Below are positions 16,890 to 25,576 of a DNA stretch of 64,000 bases, one piece after another. The translations under genes were made by a program, and so were the position numbers. The stretch's first letter is position 1. Each line of letters starts with the position of its first letter. Below the pieces are notes generated by a model. It was not told the origin of the DNA. It ran no database searches and saw only the letters and a program-made list of their open reading frames with translations. Source of the DNA: Opitutaceae bacterium (lineage in GTDB: Bacteria; Verrucomicrobiota; Verrucomicrobiia; Opitutales; Opitutaceae); NCBI GenBank assembly GCA_028281165.1, contig JANQKI010000316.1, positions 1-64,000 on the forward strand, given 5' to 3'.

Positions 16890-18416
16890 ATGATTGGAAA
16901 ACTTAGCATCGACCTACACAAGCTAGCCAAGTTTACAAACCTAGCTATACCCATCCTGGCTATCTTGTTTTTCGTAGCGGGATTGAAAGTGTCTTTCTAT
17001 TTTCACTTTCTAACCGTCACTTTCCTTTTTCTGACCATTATAAATTTCTTCTATCTGAAAGTGCAGACTACTCACTCCGTCCTGCGCAATTTCGGCGTTC
17101 TCGGTCAAGGGCGCTATATGTTGGAAAGTATCGGGCCCGAGCTTAGGCAGTATTTGTTTGCCAATGACACGGAAGAAAAACCCTTCAATCGTACCGAGCG
17201 GGCGGAAGTCTATCGCAAGGCGAAAAACATAGACTCTGCCTCTTCCTTCGGCTCACAATTCGAATTCGATTCTTCGGAGATCAAGATCAGGCATTCAATG
17301 TTTCCTATCAGCAAGGATAAACTGATTCCCTATCGGCTGACATTTGGTGAAGAGCGTGGCGTGGCGAACAGCTACACCATTACGAAACCCTTCATGATCA
17401 GCGCCATGAGCTATGGAGCGCTTGGCGAGAGAGCTGTAAGGTCATTTGCCAGAGGAGCCAAGATGGCTGGCATTCCTATGAATACTGGCGAAGGCGGCTA
17501 CCCTAAATATCACCTCGATGAGGGCTGCGATCTGATTTTTCAAATGGGCACGGCAAAGTTCGGCGTGCGCAACGAAGATGGCACTTTGAACGATGATAAG
17601 CTGCAAGAACTAGCCCAGAAGGATTCCATTAAAATGGTGGAAATCAAATTCTCTCAAGGAGCCAAACCGGGTAAAGGAGGGCTCCTGCCAAAGGAAAAGA
17701 TTACCGATGAAATCGCTGAACTCCGTGGAGTGCCAAAAGATCGAGACGTCATCTCGCCCTCTTCTCACGCAGAGTGCAAGGACATCGAAAGTACGGTTGC
17801 CTTCATCGACCACGTGCAGAAAGCTACGGAACTGCCAGTAGGGATAAAGCTTTGCGTTGGTCGACCTCAGCAATTCGAGGAGCTCGTATTGGAAATGAAA
17901 CGACAAAACGTCTTTCCTGACTGGATAACGGTCGACGGAGCTGAAGGCGGAACAGGAGCTGCTCCGAAGGCTTTCATCGATCGTGTCGGCATGCCGCTCT
18001 TCCCTGCTCTAAAATCAGTTAACGACATTCTAGCGAAAAACGAGGTTCGCAACCGCTTAAAACTCCTGGCCTCTGGCAAGCTAGTCGCTCCGGGGCGTCA
18101 AATGGTCGCGTTCTGCCTTGGCGCCGATGCTATTTATTCGGCTCGTGGATTTATGTTGTCGCTCGGCTGCATCCAGGCCTTACAATGCGGCAACAACACT
18201 TGTCCTGTTGGCATAACTACACATGATCCGGTTCTTCAACATGGAATCAATATTGATGCCAAAGCTCCGCGAATCGCGAATTACGTGCATAATCTGGAAC
18301 ATGACCTGGAAGAACTACTCGCTTCCGCAGGATGTCGATCGGTAAAAGAACTGACCTTTGATCATCTCTTTGTTCCAAGCGAAAGTACATTGTATCCATT
18401 TATCCAATCCAATTAG
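16890..18416 (+). CDS. Membrane-anchored FMN-binding glutamate synthase family protein
   Basis: A 508-residue protein. Two hydrophobic helices (residues about 16-58) precede a glutamate-synthase-like FMN barrel: MSYGALGERAVRSFARGAKMAG, GEGGYPKYHL, SQGAKPGKGGLLPKEKI, VDGAEGGTGAAPKAF and ASGKLVAPGRQM. The 3Fe-4S cysteines are conserved as C427, C433 and C438 in GCIQALQCGNNTCPVGITT. There is no glutaminase domain, so it is not a complete GltB. Stand-alone members of this family are common, but their reaction is not established. It sits between the PycTM-like gene and a DoxX gene with gaps of 30 and 20 bases. Confidence 0.9.
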   Translation: MIGKLSIDLHKLAKFTNLAIPILAILFFVAGLKVSFYFHFLTVTFLFLTIINFFYLKVQTTHSVLRNFGVLGQGRYMLESIGPELRQYLFANDTEEKPFNRTERAEVYRKAKNIDSASSFGSQFEFDSSEIKIRHSMFPISKDKLIPYRLTFGEERGVANSYTITKPFMISAMSYGALGERAVRSFARGAKMAGIPMNTGEGGYPKYHLDEGCDLIFQMGTAKFGVRNEDGTLNDDKLQELAQKDSIKMVEIKFSQGAKPGKGGLLPKEKITDEIAELRGVPKDRDVISPSSHAECKDIESTVAFIDHVQKATELPVGIKLCVGRPQQFEELVLEMKRQNVFPDWITVDGAEGGTGAAPKAFIDRVGMPLFPALKSVNDILAKNEVRNRLKLLASGKLVAPGRQMVAFCLGADAIYSARGFMLSLGCIQALQCGNNTCPVGITTHDPVLQHGINIDAKAPRIANYVHNLEHDLEELLASAGCRSVKELTFDHLFVPSESTLYPFIQSN

Positions 18417-18436
18417 CACCAACACACTTAGAAAAC

Positions 18437-18832
18437 ATGAAAAATAAAGCTTATATCTTTTCCTGGATCGCTCAGCTCATCGCCGTCGTTATCATGGGCC
18501 AGACTCTTTTCTTCAAGTTCACCGGTCATCCCGAAACCATAGCCATCTTCGAAGAAAAGCTCAACATGCCTGGTGGCCAATATGTAATCGGCATTGCGGA
18601 GCTCATCGCTTGCATTTTGCTTTTGATTCCCACCAGTGTGGCTTACGGAGCCCTTTTGGGCGCGGGACTAATGACAGGAGCCATCATTGGCCACATCACC
18701 CATATTGGCTGGGAAGGGAATCACCTGACCTTGGGTATCATGGCTATCATCACATTGGTGTCGTGCATTTCGGTTCTGATAATCCGCCGTAGCGAGCTTC
18801 CCTTCATCAAGTCAGCGCTCAAAGAGCAGTAA
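18437..18832 (+). CDS. DoxX-like membrane protein
   Basis: A 131-residue protein with four hydrophobic segments (IAQLIAVVIMGQTLFFKF, IGIAELIACILLLIPTSVAYG, LLGAGLMTGAIIGHITHIG, LGIMAIITLVSCISVLII), matching the DoxX/DoxD-like fold. The gene follows the FMN protein by 20 bases and ends the operon. DoxX proteins often accompany redox enzymes at the membrane, which fits the neighbour. The function is otherwise unknown. Confidence 0.85.
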   Translation: MKNKAYIFSWIAQLIAVVIMGQTLFFKFTGHPETIAIFEEKLNMPGGQYVIGIAELIACILLLIPTSVAYGALLGAGLMTGAIIGHITHIGWEGNHLTLGIMAIITLVSCISVLIIRRSELPFIKSALKEQ

Positions 18833-18980
18833 GCTAAGGTCAACAGGGCGGTGGTTGCCCAAGTGGTATGATCATTTGACCAGATTTTAGTGATTCAGAT
18901 TATTGGTGGAAACTCGTTTTTACAATTCTCAGTCTAGGCTAATAAGATTATGATTATGAAAGAGTTAAAGGATTAAATAA

Positions 18981-19055
18981 ATGCGATTCTTCTCTTTGAA
19001 ATCCAAAACTCAGTCGACCAGAAAGAATATTACAAAAATTTGCGTAAATTTTTGA
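18981..19055 (+). CDS. Possible 24-codon small ORF or leader peptide
   Basis: ATG at 18981 is preceded by AAAGGA at 18967-18972 (eight-base spacing) and followed by 24 codons rich in lysine, serine and threonine (MRFFSLKSKTQSTRKNITK...). It ends 17 bases before the start of the next gene. It could be a leader peptide or a small basic protein; nothing beyond the ribosome binding site supports it. Confidence 0.3.
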   Translation: MRFFSLKSKTQSTRKNITKICVNF

Positions 19056-19062
19056 ATGCTTT

Positions 19063-19066
19063 AGGA
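19063..19066 (+). promoter_or_regulatory. Ribosome binding site deciding a TTG start
   Basis: AGGA lies six bases before the TTG at 19073. The first ATG of the same frame (19088) has no such site, so the TTG is the better start for the anti-sigma-like gene. Confidence 0.5.
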
Positions 19067-19072
19067 TAATGC

Positions 19073-19897
19073 TTGTCTAATCCAACAATGCCAAAATCTG
19101 GAGGTAAGATTTCGCTAGAAGATCTTCTCAAAGCAAAGAGGATGGAAAAACCATCCGAATCGTTCTGGGCTCAATTTGAAAGAGAGCTTCAAAGAAAGGA
19201 ACGTCGCCTCCTGCAAAAGCAGCCTGTCGAGGATTGCGAAATGGAAGTAGATTCTTGGAGTCGCTTGAAACGGCTTTCGGCCGTCATCTGCGCAACCGTT
19301 TCTAGCGGAGCTTTCGGGCTCATACTTTTGAGCAATCTCGGACCTTCCGCGTTGAATACGGCATCCAATAGCGATGGACAAGAAACGCTCGTTGTGTCCA
19401 ACGAGATTCAAGTTCAGGAAAACGCTTCGCTCTTGCAGGTAAAACGCAAAGAGATGACTCAAGAAGCGGAACGGCCAGAGGCAGCCTACTTCGAAGTCGC
19501 CGCCATAGGCGAGCCAGAGAATGTATCAGAAGTCCTCGAGCCAAAAATGGAAAGCTCGCTCGCGCCTCTTTTAGCCTCTGCCAGCGTTGGCGTTGAAACA
19601 GACTTCGCTGCGCCCTTTCCAGAGGAGACGCTTGCTGCCGAACCAGCCACTACCTTCGCCGCACTTAATCTAGAAACGGCCACGGCTTCGAATACTTTCG
19701 TGGACTATACTAGTCCACTGCTGCAAAAGTACCAACATCCGCTTAGCGACAAAGGCTACGCCTACGGTTATGACAGCATAAATGTCGGGAGGAAAACGCC
19801 TCTGGATAAAGTGACGTCAATGGCTATCGAAGCGAATCTCTTCGAACGTGACACGCGCTGGGGCCTGAAACTGGATACGGTTACCCTAAAGTTCTAA
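19073..19897 (+). CDS. Hypothetical single-pass membrane protein, anti-sigma-like
   Basis: A 274-residue protein. The N-terminus ISLEDLLKAKRMEKPSESFWAQFERELQRK is the kind of short cytoplasmic helix found in anti-sigma-type proteins of this bacterial group. One membrane helix (residues about 70-90, LSAVICATVSSGAFGLILL) and a low-complexity alanine/glutamate-rich outer part follow. The C-terminal 70 residues (TFVDYTSPLLQKYQHPLSDKG... to VTLKF) are less repetitive. No sigma factor gene is adjacent, so the assignment is weak. A TTG start at 19073 is supported by AGGA at 19063. A strong terminator follows. Confidence 0.6.
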   Translation: MSNPTMPKSGGKISLEDLLKAKRMEKPSESFWAQFERELQRKERRLLQKQPVEDCEMEVDSWSRLKRLSAVICATVSSGAFGLILLSNLGPSALNTASNSDGQETLVVSNEIQVQENASLLQVKRKEMTQEAERPEAAYFEVAAIGEPENVSEVLEPKMESSLAPLLASASVGVETDFAAPFPEETLAAEPATTFAALNLETATASNTFVDYTSPLLQKYQHPLSDKGYAYGYDSINVGRKTPLDKVTSMAIEANLFERDTRWGLKLDTVTLKF

Positions 19898-19926
19898 TCC
19901 CAGCTCAAAATCCGAAGCTTTTATGG

Positions 19927-19951
19927 AACTCGCCTTTCGGCGAGTTTTTTT
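19927..19951 (+). terminator. Rho-independent terminator
   Basis: A perfect 8-bp stem AACTCGCC / GGCGAGTT with a TTTC loop, followed by a run of T. It ends the gene at 19073-19897. Confidence 0.93.
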
Positions 19952-20017
19952 GTTTCAAAATTTAACCAGGTTGAGTTTGCCACCTCTCCAAACCTTTGCG
20001 ATTTAGGTCAACTGTCA

Positions 20018-21184
20018 ATGGATACATTTTCCGACAGGATCGCGAATATAGAAGCCGAAGGCGCTTATGCTGTTATGGCCAAAGCCCAGGCTCTAGAGAA
20101 AATGGGCCGCGATATCATTCACATGGAAATCGGCCAACCTGATTTCGAAACATTCGAATTGATACGAGAAGCTGGCAAAAAGGCGATCGATGAAGGCTTC
20201 ACAAAATATAATCCATCTGCTGGATACGCTGACCTGCGCGAAGAAATTGCGAGCCAAGCAAGAGTGGATGGCCATTCCGTTTCATACGAAAATGTTGTCG
20301 TAGGCCCCGGAGCGAAGCCAGGAATCGTGTTTCCGCTACTCGCTCTGCTTCATTCAGGCGATGAAGTCTTGTATCCGGATCCTGGATTTCCAACATACCG
20401 TACAGCAATCGAGCTAGCCCATGGAATACCCGTTCCTGTTCCGCTTGTAGAGAAAAATAGCTTTGCTTTCGACATGGAGAGGCTCGAGGCGCTAATCAGT
20501 CCGAAGACACGATTATGCATCATTAATTCGCCATCTAATCCCACTGGTGGTATTGCCAGGCTGGAGGACTTGAGGCAGTTGGCCGAACTCGCTTGCAAGC
20601 ACGACTTCTGGATTATGAGCGACGAGATATACTCAAGACTCGTCTACGATGGAGCTTTCCCGACGAGTATAGGAACTCTGGAGAACATGGCGGACAGAAC
20701 CATCACGGTTAACGGATTCTCCAAAACCTACGCCATGACCGGTTGGCGACTTGGCTACGCTATTATGCCAGTAAATTTGGCAGAGAAAGTATCACTTTTA
20801 TTGATGCATGCCGTCGGATGCACAGCTGGTTTCACTCAAAAAGCCGGCATAGTAGCTCTAAAAGATTGCGAAGCGGAAATCGCAGACGTGGTTGATGAAT
20901 ACCGAAAAAGACGAGACTTGATTTCCAAGGGTCTCAACGCAATCGCCGGATTCTACTGCCAAAAGCCTGAGGGAGCTTTCTATGCTTTCCCGAATGTTAA
21001 GGAAATCGGACTTTCATCGAAAGAGCTCGCTTCAAGGTTGCTTGAGGAAGCAGGTGTAGCCTGCTTGGCAGGTACCGACTTCGGAGCAAATGGCGAAGGG
21101 TATCTAAGATTCACCTACGCCACTTCGCGAAGAGAAATCAGAAAAGCCTTGGAACGGATCGCCGAGTTTGTAAGCGAGCTCTAG
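20018..21184 (+). CDS. Class I/II pyridoxal-phosphate aminotransferase (aspartate aminotransferase-like)
   Basis: A 388-residue fold-type I aminotransferase. PLP lysine K236 lies in NGFSKTYAMTGWRLGYA, and the other family landmarks are HMEIGQPDFETF, INSPSNPTGG, DEIYSRLVYDG and the C-terminal substrate arginine in YLRFTYATSRREI. It resembles aspartate/aromatic/alanine aminotransferases of subgroup I-gamma, so it probably moves amino groups between an amino acid and 2-oxoglutarate. The exact amino acid cannot be assigned. It lies alone between the terminator and the subtilase gene. Confidence 0.92.
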   Translation: MDTFSDRIANIEAEGAYAVMAKAQALEKMGRDIIHMEIGQPDFETFELIREAGKKAIDEGFTKYNPSAGYADLREEIASQARVDGHSVSYENVVVGPGAKPGIVFPLLALLHSGDEVLYPDPGFPTYRTAIELAHGIPVPVPLVEKNSFAFDMERLEALISPKTRLCIINSPSNPTGGIARLEDLRQLAELACKHDFWIMSDEIYSRLVYDGAFPTSIGTLENMADRTITVNGFSKTYAMTGWRLGYAIMPVNLAEKVSLLLMHAVGCTAGFTQKAGIVALKDCEAEIADVVDEYRKRRDLISKGLNAIAGFYCQKPEGAFYAFPNVKEIGLSSKELASRLLEEAGVACLAGTDFGANGEGYLRFTYATSRREIRKALERIAEFVSEL

Positions 21185-21189
21185 TGTGG

Positions 21190-24100
21190 CTATTCAACAC
21201 TGGTGAAGATACTGTCCTCAAAGGCTGAACCCATTACCACAAAACCGTCATCCAAACTTAGGCTAAAGCCAAGTCCAGGAACCGAATAACCAGCTGGTTC
21301 GCCTTCGAAATCGAACAATGGGAGGGCAAACTTTTCAGGTTCTCCATTCCAGTTGAGATTCGTATCGCGTGTGTAAAGATACGATCCGCCATGCCAAAAA
21401 GCAAGGTCGTTGGAACCTACGAGAGCGCGTCCATTTGAAATATCCAAGCTGTATCCAAAATGATAGTGTGGCGTAGCATCAGAAGCAGATAGGATCTGCT
21501 GTTGCGTCCAACCGCTTCCCTGGAGCCAGATATAGGCGAACGTGGCTCCTGCGTTTATAATGGCGTTGGCGTCATGGTTCGGAGCCCCAACCAAGAGCTG
21601 GGCGCCTTTCAAGGCGACTGCCTGACCGAAAAAATCATACTTGCTTCCGTTGGCAGGAGTAAGCTTTAGCTCTTGAGCCCAGCTATTGCTCCCAGCAGGT
21701 CTTGTATATAAATAAGCCGCTCCCGAGTACCTTCCATTGGTTGCATCGCCACGAGCGCCAATAGCCAAACGGTCTCCGTCTAATGATAGACTCCAGCCAA
21801 AATACTGGCGTATCGCCCCATCTGCAGGAATGATTTTCGTTTCATTGCCCCAGACGCCATCCATACCGCGAGTATAGACATAGACCGAACCGGATGCGAC
21901 TCCGTTTTCAGTATCGTCTCGAGCCGTTACAGCTAGTGTATCTCCATTCAGAGCAATCGCGTATCCAAACCTATCATATAACGTAGCATCGGAAGCCGTG
22001 ATCTTTTGGGTTTCCTGCCAAACACCCTCATTGTTACGCTGGAAAATGTAGACTGCTCCCGTATCGATGGCTGCTCCATCGTGGTGATGGGCTCCGATTG
22101 CTAGCGTATCTCCATCAAGGCTCAATGCATTTCCGAAATGATGGTAGGCGCTCCCGTCGGAGGCGATGAGCTTCTGGCGTTGTATCCATTGGCCGTTGTT
22201 AAAACGGTCGTAGATGATAACCGCGCCAGCTTCAGGAGCTTTATCCCAATCCTGGTGAGCCGAGACGGCCAACAAGCCGCCTTCTGAATCGATGGATACT
22301 CCAAACGATCCAAAGTCGTAATAAAAAAGCTCGAGAAGCGATCCGGAAAGAAATTCCGAGTCGAACCCAGGTAGCTCGGTTAAGGTTAAAGTAGGCGAAG
22401 GCAAAGATTCTCCAGACGCATTAAATGCTGTAACCTTGTATTGATAACTTTGATTCGGGTTAGCAGGCTGATCTTCGAATCGCAACGAAGTTGGAGAAAC
22501 CGAACCAACGACTTGAAAGCCCTGTCCACTCGTACTACGCATGATGCGGAATCCATCGAAGTCCTCATTCCAGGCATGTTTCCAGCTGACGATCGCTTTC
22601 CCACCCACGGTATTAATGCGGGCATCGTAAGGAGATGAAGGCCGAAGGGAACGCTCGGCTAAAGCGCCAGCCAGGTTTACTCGCGAATTCGTTCTCACCT
22701 CGTAGCTTCCCGCCAAGGGCGTTTCACCGCTCTGCAGCAGCCGCTCAATCAGTTGTATGTAATCGTCATTCGGATACTCAGCTTTCACAAGAGCGAGGAT
22801 ACCACTCACATGTGGAGCGGCCATGGATGTGCCACTTAGCGCTACATAATCCGTATCCGATTCGATACCTGCTGAAAGAATGTTTGTCCCAGGAGCAGCA
22901 ATGTCGACAGCCTCTCTGGAGTAATTCGAAGATCCATCAAGCGCATCCTGGTTCGTATGGTTAGCGATGGAGAGAACATTGGGAAGGTCGTAATCGGCAG
23001 GGTAGGAACTGAAATTATCGGTGCCCAAACGCATTCCTTCGTTACCCGCTGCAGCAATAAAGGGAATACCTTTTTCCTCAGCTCGCTTGATGGCATCATA
23101 AACAGCTTGAGTATAACTCGGACTGCCCCAACTCGCGTTAATGATGTGGGCTCCATTCGCAACGGCATAATCGATTCCTTCGATCAAATCGGAATCAAAA
23201 CCGCCAACAGGACCTAAGGACTTTACAGCCATCAGCTTAACCTTCCAGGCTACGCCGGAAATTCCTAAACCATTGTCTCCCGATGCTCCAATAGTGCCAG
23301 CTACATGCGTTCCATGACCATCCTCATCGACTGGATTACCGGCCAGAGCTCCCTCGGCAGCTAATATCGTATCCACTCCATGGATATCATCAATATAGCC
23401 GTTTTCGTCGTCATCTATTCCATTGTCAGGAATTTCATCAAGGTTGGTCCACATGTTTTCGACCAAGTCCTCGTGAGTAGAGCGAATACCTGTGTCGGTA
23501 ACGGCTACAATGACGTTAGAGGCATCTGTTCTCACATCCCATCCCTCGGGAGCGTCGATGTCTGCATCGGCCACCGAACCTTCTTCCAAGCCTTGATTGT
23601 CCAGTCCCCACATGGCGTTGTCGCCAAGTTTTGGATCATTGGGAAGAACCGTTGGATGACGTAGAAAATCGTAAGTGGCGTATTCAACGAAATGGGATGC
23701 AATGATATCGTTAAGCAGACTGATGGCTTCGGGTGTAGCATCAATAGTCGCTTTTGAAGTAAGCGCCGTGTAAAGTCCGTAGTCTGAAATTCTCTCTCCG
23801 AACTTCAAATCGAATTCCTTCAAGAGCTCTCCAAGATCTTCTTCTTGGATGCCTTCCCTGACTTGGAAAATGATGTGTTGCGCCGCAGCCTCCTGGAGGA
23901 CGACCACGTTTCCATCACTATCGCTAACCAAAGTCTCAATTCGAATAGGATGAGCCAGGTCTGGATGCTTGATTATCTCAATATTTCTGGAAAAGCCTTT
24001 GCGATGGCTAGGAGTAACTCGCGATTCAAGCAACTCGGCATCCTGCCATTTTTCGATTTTCGAATGGCGAATCTCCCCTCTTGAATCCGATTTGAATGAG

Positions 24101-24327
24101 ATGGAAGGAGACAAACTAGGCTGGGCAGAAGTAGCGTATGTAAGTTTAGGCGCAACTTCCAGAGATGGTTTCGTACCCGTCGGGGCAATCGTAGCCGTTT
24201 GCAGGTCTATTGCTGTTTTGCTGGTCTCGTTTTGAAGAGAACGGCGCTCTGTTTTGAGCAACGTGCTGGCCAGAAAAACAAGAGCTAGACCAGAGATAAG
24301 GGAAAGAGCAGCTTTTTTCATGAGCAT
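21190..24327 (-). CDS. Secreted subtilisin-like (S8) serine protease with fibronectin III and FG-GAP repeats
   Basis: About 1045 residues. A signal peptide (MLMKKAALSLISGLALVFLAS) is followed by a propeptide with a fervidolysin-like segment (IIFQVREGIQEEDLGELLKEFDLKFGERIS, in pieces). The S8 catalytic domain has Asp near 277 (VAVTDTGIRSTHEDL), His near 339 (DGHGTHVAGTIG) and Ser near 499 (SGTSMAAPHVSGILAL). A fibronectin III-like domain follows (SSPYDARINTVGGKAIVSWKH), then about seven FG-GAP blades of the GDTLAIGAHHHDG type, predicted to form a beta-propeller. The ATG at 24327 is chosen because it gives a clean signal peptide; a TTG at 24372 is also in frame. It is probably extracellular or surface bound and degrades protein. 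Confidence 0.93.
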   Translation of the reverse strand: MLMKKAALSLISGLALVFLASTLLKTERRSLQNETSKTAIDLQTATIAPTGTKPSLEVAPKLTYATSAQPSLSPSISFKSDSRGEIRHSKIEKWQDAELLESRVTPSHRKGFSRNIEIIKHPDLAHPIRIETLVSDSDGNVVVLQEAAAQHIIFQVREGIQEEDLGELLKEFDLKFGERISDYGLYTALTSKATIDATPEAISLLNDIIASHFVEYATYDFLRHPTVLPNDPKLGDNAMWGLDNQGLEEGSVADADIDAPEGWDVRTDASNVIVAVTDTGIRSTHEDLVENMWTNLDEIPDNGIDDDENGYIDDIHGVDTILAAEGALAGNPVDEDGHGTHVAGTIGASGDNGLGISGVAWKVKLMAVKSLGPVGGFDSDLIEGIDYAVANGAHIINASWGSPSYTQAVYDAIKRAEEKGIPFIAAAGNEGMRLGTDNFSSYPADYDLPNVLSIANHTNQDALDGSSNYSREAVDIAAPGTNILSAGIESDTDYVALSGTSMAAPHVSGILALVKAEYPNDDYIQLIERLLQSGETPLAGSYEVRTNSRVNLAGALAERSLRPSSPYDARINTVGGKAIVSWKHAWNEDFDGFRIMRSTSGQGFQVVGSVSPTSLRFEDQPANPNQSYQYKVTAFNASGESLPSPTLTLTELPGFDSEFLSGSLLELFYYDFGSFGVSIDSEGGLLAVSAHQDWDKAPEAGAVIIYDRFNNGQWIQRQKLIASDGSAYHHFGNALSLDGDTLAIGAHHHDGAAIDTGAVYIFQRNNEGVWQETQKITASDATLYDRFGYAIALNGDTLAVTARDDTENGVASGSVYVYTRGMDGVWGNETKIIPADGAIRQYFGWSLSLDGDRLAIGARGDATNGRYSGAAYLYTRPAGSNSWAQELKLTPANGSKYDFFGQAVALKGAQLLVGAPNHDANAIINAGATFAYIWLQGSGWTQQQILSASDATPHYHFGYSLDISNGRALVGSNDLAFWHGGSYLYTRDTNLNWNGEPEKFALPLFDFEGEPAGYSVPGLGFSLSLDDGFVVMGSAFEDSIFTSVE

Positions 24328-24659
24328 TCTGAATTTTGAAGCTTGCAGGCGGTATTTTCCTATCGGGTTCAACTAGTAAAAATTCAGCTACCAAAGCGAA
24401 TTTCTTAGGCAAAAGCTTCTAATCGAGCCAAAGGCTCAATTTAAGGCTAAGCATCTCCCCGCTAAGGCTGCAGTGAGGACTACTCAAAAGTCCAGTAGAG
24501 CGACCTAAAATGAAATCGCGACGCTCGCGATTGATTAAAAGTTAGGATCGAAACCCTACGGCACCCACCTGCAAGACAGCTACGGCGAGCCAGGGAGACC
24601 GCAGGCAATATTTAGCAGATTCAATTGAAGTAAGCGGAGTACGGCCTAAGCTATTTCCA
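24328..24659. other. Gene-free stretch with hairpins
   Basis: The divergent promoter region between the subtilase and the cation transporter. It holds a perfect 8-bp hairpin AATCGCGA-CGC-TCGCGATT at 24514-24532 and a smaller GAGCC-AAA-GGCTC near 24425-24440. Neither has a T-run, so they look like palindromic repeats rather than terminators. Confidence 0.5.
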
Positions 24660-25571
24660 ATGAGCGTCCAGTCCATCGAGGAAAAACAAAAGCGATTCGC
24701 CATGAATCTTTCCTTGTGGATCGGCTTTTCGATGCTGCTCATCAAAAGCTCAGCCTATGCGATGACCGGCTCTTCAGCCATTTTGAGCGACGCTGCGGAG
24801 TCAGTAGTTCACGTTGTAGCAGTCGCCTTTGCGGCGTACAGCTTACGCTTGGCAAGCAAACCCGCCAGCGACGGCCACCGCTACGGATTCAGCAAAATCA
24901 GCTTCATTTCTGCAGGTTTCGAGGGAGGGATGATCGTGATCGCAGCCCTGTTCATTCTCTACGAAGCTATCTCGGACTGGATCACAGGAATCGAAATTCA
25001 AAATCTGGATCGCGGACTCCTTCTTACGCTGTTAGCCCTAGTTGTAAACGGATCCTTGGGAGTTTATCTGATCTGGGTAGGGAAACAGCGAAACTCCATC
25101 ATTCTTGAGGCAAACGGGAAACATGTTCTGACCGACGCATGGACCAGTCTAGGAGTATTGGTTGGTGTTGCTCTGACCTGGCTGACAGGTTGGCTGCCGC
25201 TCGATCCCATCTGCGCTATCCTTGTTGCCAGTCACATCCTTTACTCAGGATTTGGTTTGATGAAACGCAGCATTTCCGGTCTCCTCGACGTAGCGGATCC
25301 CCAAATTTCGGATACGATTAACGGAGTTTTAGAAGAGGCGGGCGAAGAATTCGAAATCCAGTACCACAAGATACGGCATTTAAATGACGGCAACGGCTAT
25401 CGCATCGAGATGCATTTGCTCTTCGAGGACGAGATGACCATCCAAAAAGCCCATAGCATTGCTACTGTAGTTGAAGAAAGGCTGCATTCCTCAATTGAAA
25501 TGCCGGTCGAAATTTCGACTCACCTTGAGCCGAAAAAAGCCCACGCCAAGGATCATACACATCATCATTAA
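24660..25571 (+). CDS. Cation diffusion facilitator family transporter
   Basis: A 303-residue inner-membrane metal/proton antiporter of the CDF family. It has six predicted helices, the metal-site motif SDAAESVVHV (family HxxxD region, here D-x3-S), HRYGFSKISFISAGFEG, a second-site HVLTDAWTSLGV, and a cytoplasmic domain ending in EMHLLFEDEMTIQKAHSIA. The C-terminus closes with a histidine tail HAKDHTHHH, suggesting zinc or a similar ion. The usual substrates are zinc, cobalt, iron or manganese. No metal-dependent regulator is adjacent. Confidence 0.93.
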   Translation: MSVQSIEEKQKRFAMNLSLWIGFSMLLIKSSAYAMTGSSAILSDAAESVVHVVAVAFAAYSLRLASKPASDGHRYGFSKISFISAGFEGGMIVIAALFILYEAISDWITGIEIQNLDRGLLLTLLALVVNGSLGVYLIWVGKQRNSIILEANGKHVLTDAWTSLGVLVGVALTWLTGWLPLDPICAILVASHILYSGFGLMKRSISGLLDVADPQISDTINGVLEEAGEEFEIQYHKIRHLNDGNGYRIEMHLLFEDEMTIQKAHSIATVVEERLHSSIEMPVEISTHLEPKKAHAKDHTHHH

Positions 25572-25576
25572 AAGGG

